Shown: positions 39,401 to 51,404, numbered from the stretch's first letter. The stretch is DNA of 64,000 nt from Microglena sp. YARC (GCA_022414725.1 CM039463.1:81231420-81295419), one strand, 5' to 3'. Made by a program: numbers and translations. Notes: generated from the sequence alone by a model not told the origin.

Positions 39401-39784
39401 TCGTTACATAAACTCAGCAAAGCACTGCCGAGACTGGACAGCAGCACAGCCTGCCGTCCATCCAATTTTATAACACAGAAGCAACTGTTTTTTTGAGAGA
39501 GAGGGTTCGTTACATAAACTCAGCAAATCACTGCCGAGACTGGACAGCAGCACAGCCTGCCGACCATCCAATTTTATAACACGGAAGCACGAGGGTTTTG
39601 AAGGCACCCCCACAAACCTGAAAACAAACTAGGACAAGTCCCAAAACTGTTAAAAAAGAAAAGGCCGGAAATTGATATAAAGGATTATATATGCAGATAT
39701 GATGAAACATTTCGCATGAGGTGATCACTAACGGTGTAACTGGCCTGACGGGGTCCCGGATTCTGGAATTGTATATCTGAGGAC

Positions 39785-40430
39785 TTGGATGCCATGGGAG
39801 TAGTGACTTGGGAGTGGTTACACGGTGGGGACTTTGTACACCCCAGGACTCATGGCTTGGACTCGTTACACCTTAGGGACTTGGAACACCCTAGGACTGA
39901 TGGCTTGGAATGGTTACACCATAGGGATTTGGTACACCCTAGGACTCATGGCTTGGAATCGTTACACCTTAGGGACTTGGTACACCCTAGGACTGATGGC
40001 TTGGAATCGTTACTCCTCAGGGACTTGGTACACCCTAGGACTCATGGCTTGGACTCGTTACACCTTAGGGACTTGGTACACCCTAGGACTGATGGCTTGG
40101 AATGGTTACACCTTAGGGACTTGGTACACCCTAGGACTCATGGCTTGGACTCGTTACACCTTAGGGACTTGGTACACCCTAGGACTGATGGCTTGGACTC
40201 GTTACACCTTAGGGACTTGGTACACCCTAGGACTCATGGCTTGGACTCGTTACACCTTAGGGACTTGGTACACCCTAGGACTGATGGCTTGGACTCGTTA
40301 CACCTCAGGGACTTGGTACACCCTAGGACTAATGGCTTGGACTCGTTACATGTAAGGGTTTTGGTATACTCGAGGATAGATGGCATGAGACTGGTTACAC
40401 CTCAAGGTTTTGGTATGCCCTAGGACTGAT
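39785..40430 (+). repeat. 48-bp translatable satellite with 96-bp higher order
   Basis: About eleven full units of 48 bp (GGACTTGGTACACCCTAGGA...TGGCTTGGACTCGTTACACC). Because 48 equals 16 codons, it stays open for 212 codons, reading HGLDSLHLRDLVHPRT. Units alternate ACTCATGG and ACTGATGG, giving His/Asp alternation and a 96-bp dimer order. More decayed TCCAAGTTG words follow to 40640. Confidence 0.92.
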
Positions 40431-40639
40431 GGCTTGGGCTTCATGTTGTTGCAAGTGCAGATCCAGGTGTTGCTAGTCTGTCTTAGGGTCATGGTTCTCA
40501 TGTTACATGTTGTTCTTGGGGTCCAGGTTTTCTTTGGTTCCAAGTTGTTACATGTTTCCCAAGGCTAGGCGCCGGTTGTGCAAGGTCTAGGTCCAAGTTG
40601 TCCCACGTCCATTTCCAAGTCCAAGTTGCTCAATGTCCA

Positions 40640-42460
40640 TGTTGTGGCCTGTCCGAGGTGTTTGATGTTCGCTGTAGGATTGAACGTAACGGATGGGAAA
40701 TCCGTGTACCTTTGGCTAGACTGCAAATGGGCATGGACTGAGACGGTTCCTGGAATAGAATCCTCGTGTGTTGGGGTAGTTGCTGCGAGATATCAATTTC
40801 CAACCGTTTGACTATCTGCTTGTACTAGCCCCTCTTGTTGTCCCCTCCACAGCCCCCTAAGTTGTTGTCGTTGTATATGCAATGGCAATTTCTTCTGCGA
40901 CGGAAACACCACAGGATTCATGTGATCCATGATGAATCAAGGGGGGCTAGAGGCAAGGAGCGGAGGGGTGTGTGACGTTCACCAAGGCTGGTAAACTTGT
41001 AGCCCTAGCTCGGCTTGTAGTCCTAGGGCTCTAGCTAATTTCATCATTATTTATATTTTAATGATATGTAGCTCCATGCATCTATGAAGGCCAAGAGACT
41101 TGGCCGGGGGCTTGGCTAGGGCGACAGGGCTGCGCGCCACCGGCATGTAGCGAGAGAGATGTCCAGCACTTCCGTATTTTCTCCCGTGGACTGGCTGCGA
41201 GCGCAGGCGTAGTAAGCGACTCGTAGTCAGAGGGGTGGCCACGTGATTAGCGGTTGGCCTCGAGTCACTCCAGGGGTATTGCATGCAGGGGTACAAAAAC
41301 TGCCACGGATAGTAAGCGCCCATAGAGTAAGGGACGATCACGTGATTTTTGCTCTTGGTCTCAAGTGACTGCAAGGGTATCTCACATTGTCACGGGTAGT
41401 AAGCGCAACGTGTTGGGAAGATCACGTGATATGCGCTTGGTCTCGAGTGACTGCAAGTGTAAGGAGAGGTGCAGGGAGGCCTCGCGAGCGTGTGGATCGC
41501 ATCAGACTACCGAACCAAGTGTAACACTGATGATTTGGTTGCTAAGGTGCGCGCTTTAGAGTGACCTACAATACAACAGTAACACACTGACTGATAAGCA
41601 GACGAGTATGGTATTGCTACACTCTGACTCCCTGCCTGGTGTACTTCTCTTACTTTCTACACGAGTGAACCAGACTGGTCTGCGACACTGGTGACTAATC
41701 CCACGTAGGTAGGAAAGATAGACACGGGGCTTAGATCCGTACTTCTCAAGGGGGAGGGTGGGCCCCGGGGAGGGTGCCGTACGTCGACGAGTAACACGGA
41801 ATCCGTGCCTACGGCAGGAAAGACAGCCGAGCGCTATTACTTGCTCGTACTGCTTAGGGGGACTTTACTAATTCCGTCTATGACAGGATAGAGAGAAACG
41901 GCGCTAATACTCGTAACTTTCCAGGGGGAATTAATCTAATTCCGAGCCTAAGTGCGGGGATCAGGAAATAGCCCACTAAGGAACGTACTTCGCAGAGTGT
42001 CTAGGATATCTAGGGTAACCAGGGGCTTGGGGGCCGGGACAAGGATATGTCGCTGGGGCCGGGCTGGGGTCTTCAGGGTCTTGGCAAGTCAGGGTCTTCG
42101 GTCGCGTCAGGGGTATGTCCGACAGGGCAATGTGGGACTCAAAGGCAAACTCACGTAGAGGGAGACGGGGACAGGGACTTGGCACAGGGGATGACTTCAG
42201 GTTGACTCAACGTTACAAAGCGTGAATCAAGACATAAGCAAAGAACAGAGTTGCGGGTTATCAATTTATAGGCCTCAGCAGGGCGGCGAAACTAGGTTAC
42301 ATAAAACATGGCTTGGCCCTTCAATTGGCGGCGAAACTAGATCTCAGATCGGGACCTTGGACGGACCCCTACAAATGCGACGGAACCTTCGACAAGTCCG
42401 CGCCCTAATTACTACTCGAATCTCTCATATCTGACTGTACTGCGCTACGTGCGCGTATCT
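40640..42460. other. Unassigned repeat-bearing intergenic DNA
   Basis: At 41225-41465 three loose copies of ATCACGTGAT..TGGTCTCGAGTGACTGCAAG. At 41690-41960 three loose copies of a CTAATTCCGNGCCTANG..GGAAAGA..CTCGTAC unit. No gene or complete transposon recognised. Confidence 0.55.
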
Positions 42461-42566
42461 TTGTGTCACACCCGAATCGTGGTGTAACAACGGGCAAGCG
42501 CGGGCAAGGGCGGGCTAGTCAGTAGGGATACCACCCCGGTAGGTTGTTCTACACTTTGCGAGATGC

Positions 42567-42569
42567 CTA
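42567..42569. repeat. CTA target-site duplication, left
   Basis: CTA, repeated at 42959-42961. Confidence 0.7.
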
Positions 42570-42958
42570 GGGTGTGTTTCCAGTGGGGTTTTCGGTTTTG
42601 AAGTTCCGCTGAAGTCCAGGCTGGCACGAAGTGTTTCCAGTGGGGTTCCGCTGACATTTTGCTATGTCTAGCTGAAGTCCACGCTGGCTTTTTTGACCGC
42701 TGAATGCCGACGTGGACTTCAGCGGATCCTACGTGGACTTTAGCGGAATGCAAAACTTCAGCGGGAGCCCTGACCCTCCCGCTGAAGTTTTTGCATTCCG
42801 CTGAAGTCCACGTAGGATCCGCTGAAGTCCAGCCCGGCGAGCACCGGCGAGCACCAAGGATTCTCTGCAGGATTGTCTCGATGAGGTTTGAGGCTTTCAG
42901 AACATCGACAATTTGACGTCCGCGAGAAACCAGCCCCTGCCCCACTGGAAACACACCC
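42570..42958. mobile_element. 389-bp foldback MITE, PIF/Harbinger-like
   Basis: Perfect 19-bp terminal inverted repeats GGGTGTGTTTCCAGTGGGG / inverse, with a 3-bp CTA duplication. Inside, 42709-42833, is a second inverted repeat with arms of about 54 bp and a spacer of about 10 bp, built from CGCTGAAGTCCACG units, with one mismatch and one indel. No coding sequence. The 3-bp duplication and GGGTGTGTTT end suggest PIF/Harbinger. Confidence 0.88.
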
Positions 42959-43053
42959 CTAGCAAACGCAGATATTTGAGGGTCCGTTGCATCTCAGAGG
43001 GTATGGTGCGTCGCAGACGCATATGTTGGAGTTCCCCAGAACAACCCGGGAAA

Positions 43054-43223
43054 CAAGCCTGGAGCAGGGTTCAGGAGGATCCCCAGCTCTGCGTCCTGAG
43101 ACGCAACCGACCCGCAACCGACCCATAGGCCATAGCCCTCCATAGCCTGCGTCCTGCGACGCTACGAACCCACTGAACGTCCCACGTCTGCGACGCAGGA
43201 CGCAGCTTCCCGAACAACCCTGC
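43054..43223. mobile_element. Possible MITE family I, second copy
   Basis: Ends CAGGGTT...AACCCTG, with imperfect inverted inner parts containing CTGCGTCCTG and CAGGACGCAG. No clean target duplication. Confidence 0.55.
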
Positions 43224-43304
43224 AACCATGGCCTGGAGGCCCGCCTTCTATTAGGGCCTTTCAGAATGGATTACCTATCAACTGTTAAGAGCACTAGGCC
43301 CCCA

Positions 43305-43500
43305 TACCTTTCCTTTTCCGCTGCAAGCAGCAGCTTCGTGGCAGTTCCCTAAGCCATACACTGGGCTAAGCCACAGTATCTAAGAAGAGCATTGGACATA
43401 CGATTTCGTCACCTTCTCGCTGCACTGCTGCTATTGTTTTGGCTGGGTAGCAAGCCAGGGGAAATGCCTTGAAGCTGCTACTGGTAGCGGAAAATAAAAA
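43305..43500. mobile_element. MITE family F, copy at Copia insertion
   Basis: Left CCTTTCCTTTTCCGCTGCAA..GCAGCAGCTTC, right GAAGCTGCTACTGGTAGCGG-AAAATAAAAA: inverted ends of about 40 bp. The Copia element inserted 20 bp beyond it. Confidence 0.78.
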
Positions 43501-43515
43501 TTGTGCACCAGGGCA

Positions 43516-43520
43516 GGAGG
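43516..43520. repeat. Copia target-site duplication, left
   Basis: GGAGG, repeated at 48592-48596. Confidence 0.95.
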
Positions 43521-43766
43521 TGTAGTTTTCCGGAGTATGTGCAGAGCACAGAGACGAGGGGAAGACGGTAAGGATAAGATCTTTACAGTTAGATAAGCAT
43601 TCGATCAATGCGCTAGGAGAAAGTACTGGGATGCCGCGGTACCTCATGGTACCGGCATCAGTGTCCGTGCCATAGCTGGCAGCGGCACAGCAGTACAGTG
43701 CAGCAGGGAAGAGTCCTGTGCACTCTAAGTCACTCTAGGTGAGCCGGTGAAACCCGGTGAATAACA
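43521..43766 (-). repeat. Copia 3' LTR
   Basis: 246 bp. On the minus strand it begins TGTTATTCACC and ends ACTACA. It differs from the other LTR at three positions. Confidence 0.95.
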
Positions 43767-43780
43767 TCCCCCCCAATTCC
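43767..43780 (-). other. Copia polypurine tract
   Basis: GGAATTGGGGGGGA on the minus strand, adjacent to the 3' LTR, the expected plus-strand primer. Confidence 0.85.
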
Positions 43781-44110
43781 TTGTATTCTTCATGTTGGAG
43801 AATTCCTGGAATTAGGAGTCTAAAGAAAACTAGAGGGACTTCAAATATTCATAGGCTGTAATGCTATGTAAGATAAAACTTAACTGGCAGGTGTACTGAC
43901 TTAAGAGGGCAGGCTGAAACGACTACATGGAAAGGACAGGATAGGTCTAAGAATATCCTGCAGGACAGGGTCTCTGCTGAAGGCTGAACTAAATAGAAGA
44001 AAGCAGTCAATAAAAGGGCAATCAATTAATATCTAGGGAAAAGCTTGAACTTTGTATTTGTCAGGAAATCTAGCATGGTATCAGAGGGGCTACAGAGGCA
44101 TGTGTCAAGA

Positions 44111-47100
44111 TTAGTCAAGCTTGATCTTTCCAGTGCAGCCAATCTGCTGTCTGAATGCACAGAACTTGGACCTGGGCAGAGCTTTGGTGAGCATGTCAGC
44201 CATGTTGGCAGCAGTGGGGATCCAGTTGAGCTTGATGCCTTCTTTCTTGGATTGCTCTTTGAGGAAGTGGAATCTTGTTTCCATATGCTTGAGCCTGGAG
44301 GAGAGCTTCTCTTGGCTCCATGCACTGAGTGCAGCTTGGTTGTCACCATTAATGGTGAGTGCAGGGGGCATGGTACCTGTGGCAGAGAATTGCAGTTTTC
44401 TCAACCACATTCCTTCTTGGGCTGCAGAGGTAGCTGCCATGAACTCAGCTTCTGTGGTGGACAGGGCAGTGGCAGATGCTTGGATTTTGGATGCCCATGA
44501 GATGGCTCCCCCCTGGTTGAGGAATACATAGCCTGTTGTGGACTTCCTTGTGATAGGGCAGGCAGCATGGTCAGAGTCACAGTAGCCAGTGAGGAGTTTC
44601 TTGGAGTGGGTGTAGGTGATCCCATGGTCAGGTGTGTTGGACAGGTACTTGAGGATACCTGTGGCAGCTTCCATGTGGTCATGGAGGGGGTGGGCACTGT
44701 GCCTGGCCAATCTGTTGACAGCTTGTGCAATATCAGGTCTTGTGTTGACTGCCAGGTAGTTGAGGGAGCCTACAATCTGGGCAAGGGGAAGACCAGATTC
44801 TGGTGTGTCCTTTTCAGGATAGGGGAGGGGAGCATCAGGCTGTAGTGGGATGGGTAACCTGGTGCTGTTGGGTTCAGGGAGCATGCTGTGTGCCTTGAGC
44901 AGGTCTTGAGTGAATCTGGATTGGCAGATGTGTAGGGTTCCAGCAGTTGCATCTCTGGTGATTTCATAGCCCACAAAGACAGATGGTTCTCCAAGATCTC
45001 TGGTCTTGTAGAGCTTCATGATCTTGTCTTTGTACTGCTGGAGGATGTTCTGGTCAAAAGATAGCAGGAGGAAGTCATCAACCCAGAGGAGGACCCAGAT
45101 GAGGGGTCTTGTTGTTGGCCCAGGAAGCAGGAAGAGGCCTTGGTCAACATCAACTTCTCTGAATCCAAGGGCTGTCATATCCTCTTTGACTTTTAGATAC
45201 CACTGCCTTGATGCTTGCTTCAGACCATAGAGGCATTTCCACATGCGGCAAACCCTGTGGTCTTTTTCAAACCCTGGGGGTTGGGAACAATACAGTTCCT
45301 CTTCCACTACTCCATTGAGGAATGCTGTGGAGACATCAAGTTGAGCAAGATGAGCTGAGGGGTCTGCAGCCATGGACAGGATGTACCTGATGGTGGCATG
45401 CTTGGCAACTGGTGCAAATACTTCATCATAGTCCATGCCAGGGCGTTGAGCATATCCTTTTGCTACTAGACGTGCTTTGTACCTTACTAATTGACCATCC
45501 ACTGATTGCTTGATGTCAAATACCCATCTAGTACCTATGGCTTTGGCTCCATCTGGGAGTTCTGCTAGAGTCCAGGTATTCATTTCTGCTAGTGCTGCTA
45601 GTTCTGCATCCATGGCAGCCTTCCAATCTTTTGCTTGGGGGCTAGCCAGTGCTTCTCTTTCATTCTTGGGTATGATGATCTGGTCTGCAGCTAGGGAAGC
45701 TAGGTGGTTGGGTGCATATCTTTCTCTGCCACTTCGGCGAGGTTGGGTGAGGTCAGTTTCTGGTGGAGGGGTTGATGCCTGTTGCTGTGCTGGTGCAGGA
45801 GAGGTGATTGCATGTTCTGATGCATTGCGTTGTGGTGACATGAGGTTGGGGAGGTCACCTGCCTGGGACTGTGTGGGGTTGTGTTCATTTACTTGTTCAA
45901 CATCGTTGTTGGGGTGAGGTGCACTGTGCTGTGGGGCAATAGTACCTTGCTGGTGCACTGAACTGGGTAGGTAGCTATCATCTATTTCTTCTGGTGATCC
46001 CCATGCTCCCATGTTTGCCTTGTTTCTTTCACGCAGTGCATCAATGGCTTTGATTTATGAGGGAGAATGGGATGGTGAGGGAGTGTCTCCATCTTCAGGT
46101 TCACCAGGGGTGTCTTCTTCATACATGCCTAAGATTTCAGCATCTGCATTGGGGAATCCATTCTTTCCTGCCAGGTTCTCAGACTCATTGAAGGTGATGT
46201 CCCTAGCATCATAGATCTTATGGTTGGAGTCTACAACTCTGTAAGCTTTTCTGATGTGGGAGTAGCCAATGAGTCTAGTGATTTTGGCGGATGGTGCAAA
46301 CTTCCATGCTCTGGATTTGGGTGGTATGTGGACGTAGGCTGTGCACCCAATGGTTCTGAGGTGGTCAATCTAAGGCTTGACTCCATGGAACAGTTCATAG
46401 GGGGTTTTGTCTGAGTCAGAAGTGGGGCTGAGGTTTCTTAGGATGCTAGCATTCTTCACCATGTCAGCCCAGTATCTGTTAGGAAATTTGGATGAGATGA
46501 GGAGGGCAGTGGCTCTGTCATGGAGAGTGCGGTTGAGGCGTTCTGCTCCTCCATTTGTGGCTGGATTGTTAGGTACTGTGAAGTTGAGGGTAATGCCTTT
46601 CTTTTTGCACCAGGTTTTAAACCGGTCGCAGGTGTACTCTGATCCATTGTCACAGAAAATGGTGCCTATTTTGTTTTCTGTAAGGACTTCATATCGTTCC
46701 AGTTCATGCATGGTATCTTTGGGCACTGTGTGTTTGTTTTTGTGGAATGTGACTATGGAGTACTTTGAGTGGTCATCTAGAATGCCTTGGAAGTATATGT
46801 TCCCATTTAGGCTAGGGTACTTTCATCTTTCACTCATGTCAGTGTGGATGATAGCCAAGGGCCTTTTTGCACGTGTGGATGATGTGGGATATGGGTTCTT
46901 GTCCATTTTAGAGAGGACACACACTTCACAAGTCTGCTTTCTCATTTTGTTGCAGGCTGCAGTGGTGACATCTGTACCTGTGACCTTGTGTTCAGAAATG
47001 AGCCTGACTAAACTGCTGTAAGAAAAGGTGACCCATTCTGTTGTGGGAGAAGTTCTGCTGTTTGTTTGGGTATTTCTGGAAATGGCGGCCATGACTATGT

Positions 47101-47890
47101 TCAGACATGTCCCATGGATAAGGGTATTGTCAGGGACAAGGGTGGGAGTGAGGTATAGATTCTTGTTCTTTGACCCAGTGATTACGACTTTGTCATTGAT
47201 GGTTATGGTGCAGGCCTGAGAATCAAACTGAACTAACATAGAAGGGTTGGCTGTGATGATTGACATGAGGTTAGGAGTGTTAGGGTCATCATCGAGGTGA
47301 ACATTTCTGAGTTTGTGAATCTTTCCATTGTCTCCTCTAATCAGAGCATTGCCAGATCTGGTGATGTGAGTGTATCCTGATGCAGTTTGTGCTCTGATAT
47401 GGGGGAATATGTCATGTGTGTCATATAACAGGGATTCATTGCCTGTCATGTGGGAGGTAGCTCCAGTGTCCATGATCCAGTTTTCTGCCATGCGGTTTGT
47501 GCGTGGGGAGGCATTAAGGGCATACGAAGGAGACAGAGGTGCAGTAGGGGTAGATGCAGGTTCTTCATATGCTGGCACATTGGATGCGGCTGATTCGGCT
47601 GCGACAGGGGAATGCTGTCGGGGTGTGGATCTGGTATCATATTTGGATCTAAGTGCTGCTAGGATGTCATCAGGATCGTTATGGAACCTTACCATTCGCC
47701 TGATAGGCTCTGAAAGGTGCGCAAGGATGTATTCGATTTGAAACTGAACTAGTTGATGATCTCCAGGGGCAAAGTAGTAGTGGGATACCTTGAGTTCATC
47801 TTCCATAGATGCAAGCCAATCTTGGAAGAAGTGTTGGTGGAAGATGAAGGTCTGACGACGCTCAGGCTCAGCGGTTGCAGCAGGCCGCAT
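44111..47890 (-). pseudogene. Copia Gag-Pol polyprotein with three in-frame stops
   Basis: One continuous frame from ATG 47890 to 44111, cut by TGA (46823-46825), TAG (46370-46372) and TAA (about 46062-46064), with no frameshift. Domains in order: short gag-like part (WLASMEDELKVSHYY), protease (NWIMDTGATSHMTG), integrase zinc-binding region (CEVCVLSK) and catalytic core (HTDMS, CDNGSEY, GGAERLNRT), reverse transcriptase (YKARLVAKGYAQ, QLDVSTAFLNG, LLWVDDFLLL), RNase H (YCDSDHA, STTEAEFMA). No CCHC knuckle is evident in gag. The stops make this copy non-autonomous unless suppressed. Confidence 0.94.
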
Positions 47891-48345
47891 AGTGAGGCGA
47901 CGTAGCAGTTGCAGAGATGATGCGTCAGAGATTGCGTTTGCAACGGGGTGTAGAAGAGGAGCAGGAGACAGGAGGTGGAAGCCAACTGGGGAGAGAGCTG
48001 GAGAGTGGAGAGGTCAGGAGGCGGTGGAGAGACGGCTGAGATTGCGTAAGCAACGGGACGTGGGAATAGGGAAGGGGGTGGTGGGGGCGCAGTGGAGGTA
48101 GAGATTGTTGTCAGGGGGGGGGGGGGGGGGGTTCTGGACGATAGCTTGATGCTCAATGGAGCAGGATCAATCCGGACACGCGGATGATATACCGCACAAG
48201 AGTGGTGTCCCAACGGGTAGGTTCTTGTCGGGTGGAGCTTTCTTCACTCCTTTCTATTGATTCACTTCGCGCGACAACAATCAAAATGCCCTTCAGCTCG
48301 GAATACCGTCGAGCAAGGACAATCTAAAGCGAAGGGACCGTCACC

Positions 48346-48591
48346 TGTAGTTTTCCGGAGTATGTGCAGAGCACAGAGACGAGGGGGAGACGGTAAGGAT
48401 AAGATCTTTACAGTTAGATAAGCATTCGATCAATGCGCTAGGAGAAAGTACTGGGATGCCGCGGTACCTCATGGTACCTGCATCAGTGTCCGTGCCATAG
48501 CTGGCAGCGGCACAGCAGTACAGTGCAGCAGGGAGGAGTCCTGTGCACTCTAAGTCACTCTAGGTGAGCCGGTGAAACCCGGTGAATAACA
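48346..48591 (-). repeat. Copia 5' LTR
   Basis: 246 bp, near identical to 43521-43766. It should carry the element's promoter. Confidence 0.95.
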
Positions 48592-48596
48592 GGAGG
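48592..48596. repeat. Copia target-site duplication, right
   Basis: Second GGAGG. Confidence 0.95.
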
Positions 48597-48599
48597 CGC

Positions 48600-49545
48600 C
48601 CAAGCCTCCAATTGTTTTTTATGCAGATCGTTTCCCCCCCGAGAATGGGGCTATCATGGCGATGTTCTGAGCCATTTCCAGATTATTCTGAGCACCTAAT
48701 TTCTGATTATATAATGCATCGCATCCTCAACACTTCAACAGCTCGTCTGAGACTTCAAGATAACACAACACCTGCAGAATCTCTCGTAACAGGAGGTGAG
48801 CCAGTTGTGTCTGTCAGATTCAATACCGGTATGAATATATGACAGTGCCGATTTCGAGTCAGGGTTGTTCAAGGGTACTTCAAGATCTGCGTTTTGAGAA
48901 GGTAACTGTATTCAAAACCTACATTTCGTAGGCCACATATAAGTTTCATGAGCCACGCCTACCGTGCTGCCTTAGGGCATGTACAGCCGTACTTAACGGC
49001 TGCACTACGTAGAGTACACCATAAAGGACCCTAAAAAACAATTTGAAGACAGTAAAAAGTTAAGTTTTTGAAAAACCCCGGTGGAAACATTATGCGGCAT
49101 CCTCTTATTCTATCTATCTAATGACTGCTGTGCCCTTGCCACCTGTAGCCTTGCTTTGTTCTCATCAACGCCCTTCGAACTGAACCCTTGGTGTGGCTGG
49201 TGTGTGTCGGGAGACCCACCTCGCCTGAAAAACCCTAAAATGAGTTTGTATATAGGATCAACTGCCCCAGGACCCCCAAGTACATGCGGTACGTGAACGT
49301 AAGCGATCTCATTGACTTGGCATGAAGAGACTGTTCCCATTTCGTTCCGCATTCCCAAGGCATTGGCTCCTCACAAATCGCAGGCTCCATGCGGCACCCA
49401 ATTCAAATGAAGCAGTGCTAAAATTGCTCGCACATCGTCTCGTCTGAACTCCCATCACTTGCAGACTGAGATCAATCCTTACTCCCTCCTTTGCTGTCTA
49501 GAGCCTTGCTGTATAGTTCAAGTAGCTCGGGGCTTAGATAGAGCA
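48600..49545. other. Unassigned intergenic DNA
   Basis: At 49190-49225 is the inverted form of the dispersed word AGGAGGTGGGTCTCCCGACA seen at 16.4 and 30.3 kb. No gene recognised. Confidence 0.5.
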
Positions 49546-49550
49546 GCGCA

Positions 49551-49788
49551 ATGCAGTCCCTGTACGTGTTGACCGGTAAAACTCGCACTGCACCAGCGCT
49601 GGGGCGATGCAAGAACGCAGCGCTCGCCCCCTCACGTCCAAGAAACGCGAGACGGGCAACTATTACCAACTGCGTATCGGCAGAGGAAGCCCCCAGCAGC
49701 GCGGAGCCCACCGAGGTGCGGAAGGGGAATTATACCATCAGTCGCTGCAGCCGAGAAGGAAGCAATCCTTCCAACGAGCAGCAAGTTT
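49551..49788 (+). CDS. Candidate first exon, transit-peptide-like
   Basis: An open frame from ATG 49551 reads MQSLYVLTGKTRTAPALGRC and stays Arg/Ala/Ser/Asn-rich for about 79 codons, like a chloroplast targeting leader. It lies upstream of, and on the same strand as, the second multi-exon gene, so it could be its first exon, but no clean donor was identified and no exon links it. A chance frame is possible. Confidence 0.3.
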
Positions 49789-49872
49789 AGTGACAGTGGT
49801 CTAACCCTTTCCGCATGTCCTTGCAATAGTCAGCTCATGCATTCAACTTTTTGAATTGGCGATATTCGTATC

Positions 49873-50036
49873 ATGCCCGGCCTAGCACAGCCCCACCTGC
49901 ACCCTACCTCGTCTAACTCCCCTCCTGGGCTGGTCTACCAACCCAGGCTAGACTATGCCTTCGACCCGCACTTGCTCATAGGGTCACCGTTTGTTGCAGG
50001 AGGCATGCTGCATGGTGCTGCCTGTGGCAAAATTCT
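49873..50036 (+). CDS. Candidate exon of unknown gene
   Basis: Frame reading SSNSPPGLVYQPRLDYAFDP and LLIGSPFVAGGMLHGAACG has protein-like composition. It ends near a GGTGGGC donor, after which a GTGGGCAGTNTGTTGG-type minisatellite begins, in the style of exon-end arrays elsewhere here. No family recognised. Confidence 0.35.
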
Positions 50037-50039
50037 CGG

Positions 50040-51300
50040 GTGGGCAGTTTGTTTGTTGGGTGGTGGCGTTGGGTGGCACAATACTTTGGGCGGTTATGTG
50101 GATGGGTGTGTTGTGTGGGTGAGTGTGTTGCGTGGCACATTGCTTGGGTGTGTGGGTGTGTGGATGAATGCGTTGGGTGGGTTAGTGTGTTGGATGGGTG
50201 GGTGTGTTGGGTGGGTGGGTGAGCGTGTTGGGTGGCACACTGAGTGCGTTGGGTGGATGTTTTGGGTGACACACTGAGTGTGTTAGGTGATTTTGTGGGT
50301 GGGCACTTTGATGGTCACAGTGCTTGGGTGGCTGGGTGGGTGTGTTGGGTGGGCAGTGTGTTGGTCGGCCACAGTGCTTAATCGGGCACTTTGGTGGTTA
50401 CAGTGCTTGGGTGGCTGGGTGGGTGTGTTGGGTAGGTAGGTGGGTGTGTGTGTGGGTGGGTGGGTGTGCACTTTTGAGGCTGTGTTGGTGGGCACTTTGA
50501 CTGGTCTGAGTGCTTGGGTGGGTGGGTGGGTGAGTGGGTAGTCGTGTTAGTCAGCCACAGTGCTTGGTCAGGCACTTTGGTGGTCACAGTGCTTTGGGTG
50601 GCTGGGTGGGTGTGTTGGGTGGAGTGTATGGGTGGGTGGGCAGTGTGTTGGTCGGCCACATTGGTGGTCACAGTGCTTGGGTGGCTGGGTGGGTGTGTTG
50701 GTTGGGTGTGTGGGTGGGTGGGCAGTGTGCTGGTCAGCCACAGTGCTTGGTCGGGCACTTTGGTGGTCATTGTGCTTGGTTGGTTGGGTGTATGGGTGGG
50801 TGGGCAGTGTGCTGGTCAGCCACAGTGCTTGGTCGGGCACTTTGGTGGTCATTGTGCTTGGGTGGTTGGGTGTGTGGGTGTGTGGGCAGTGTGCTGGTCA
50901 GCCACAGTGCTTGGTCGGGCACTTTGGTGGTCATTGTGGTTGGGTGGTTGGGTGTGTTGTGTGTGGGTGGGTGGGCAGTGTGTTGGTCGGGTCACGGTGC
51001 TTGAGTGGCTGGGTGGGTGTGTTGGGTGGGTGGGTGGGTGGGTGGGCAGTGTGTTGATCGGGCACAGTGCTTGGTCAGGCACTTTGGTGGTCACAGTGCT
51101 TGGGTTGCTGGGTGGGTGTGTTGGGTGGTGGGTGTGTTGGGCTGGGTGGGTGTGTTGGCTGGGTGGGTGTGTTGGTTGGTTGGATGGGTGGACAGTGTGT
51201 TGGTCGGTCACAGTGCTTGTTCAGGCACTTTGGTGGTCACAGTGGGTAAGTGTGCACTTTGGTGGACTCTGTGCTTGGGTGGCACGATGCCTGGGTGGGC
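50040..51300 (+). repeat. GTGGG-rich minisatellite, about 110-bp higher-order units
   Basis: Repeated GGGTGGGCAGTGTGTTGGTC, CACAGTGCTTGGTCGGGCAC and TTTGGTGGTCA with GGTGGGTGTGTTGG linkers. Long open frames on both strands are composition artefacts. Confidence 0.9.
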
Positions 51301-51404
51301 TGAATATGCACAGTGTGTGTTGCGGTGCAGGGTGTGTAGCGGTACAGTGTGTTTTGTGGTGCTGGCTGGGGGGCCTTAGTAGTGACGGCACATGGGCAGG
51401 CATA

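Larger units (their letters stand above)
43521..48591 (-). mobile_element. Complete Copia LTR retrotransposon
   Basis: A 5071-bp element bounded by 246-bp LTRs and a 5-bp GGAGG duplication. Domain order on the minus strand is gag remnant, aspartic protease, integrase, reverse transcriptase, RNase H, the Copia (Pseudoviridae) order. A polypurine tract (GGAATTGGGGGGGA, complement of 43767-43780) directly precedes the 3' LTR. Three LTR differences in 246 bp indicate a recent insertion. No standard tRNA-Met primer site was recognised next to the 5' LTR. Confidence 0.96.

Noticed and set aside
44111..46830. Alternative nuclear code (TAA/TAG read as Gln, as in some ulvophytes)
   Set aside because: The Copia frame also has TGA. 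The ATPase and gene-2 exons need no recoding, and the ATPase ends cleanly at TGA. The stops fit a decaying element better.
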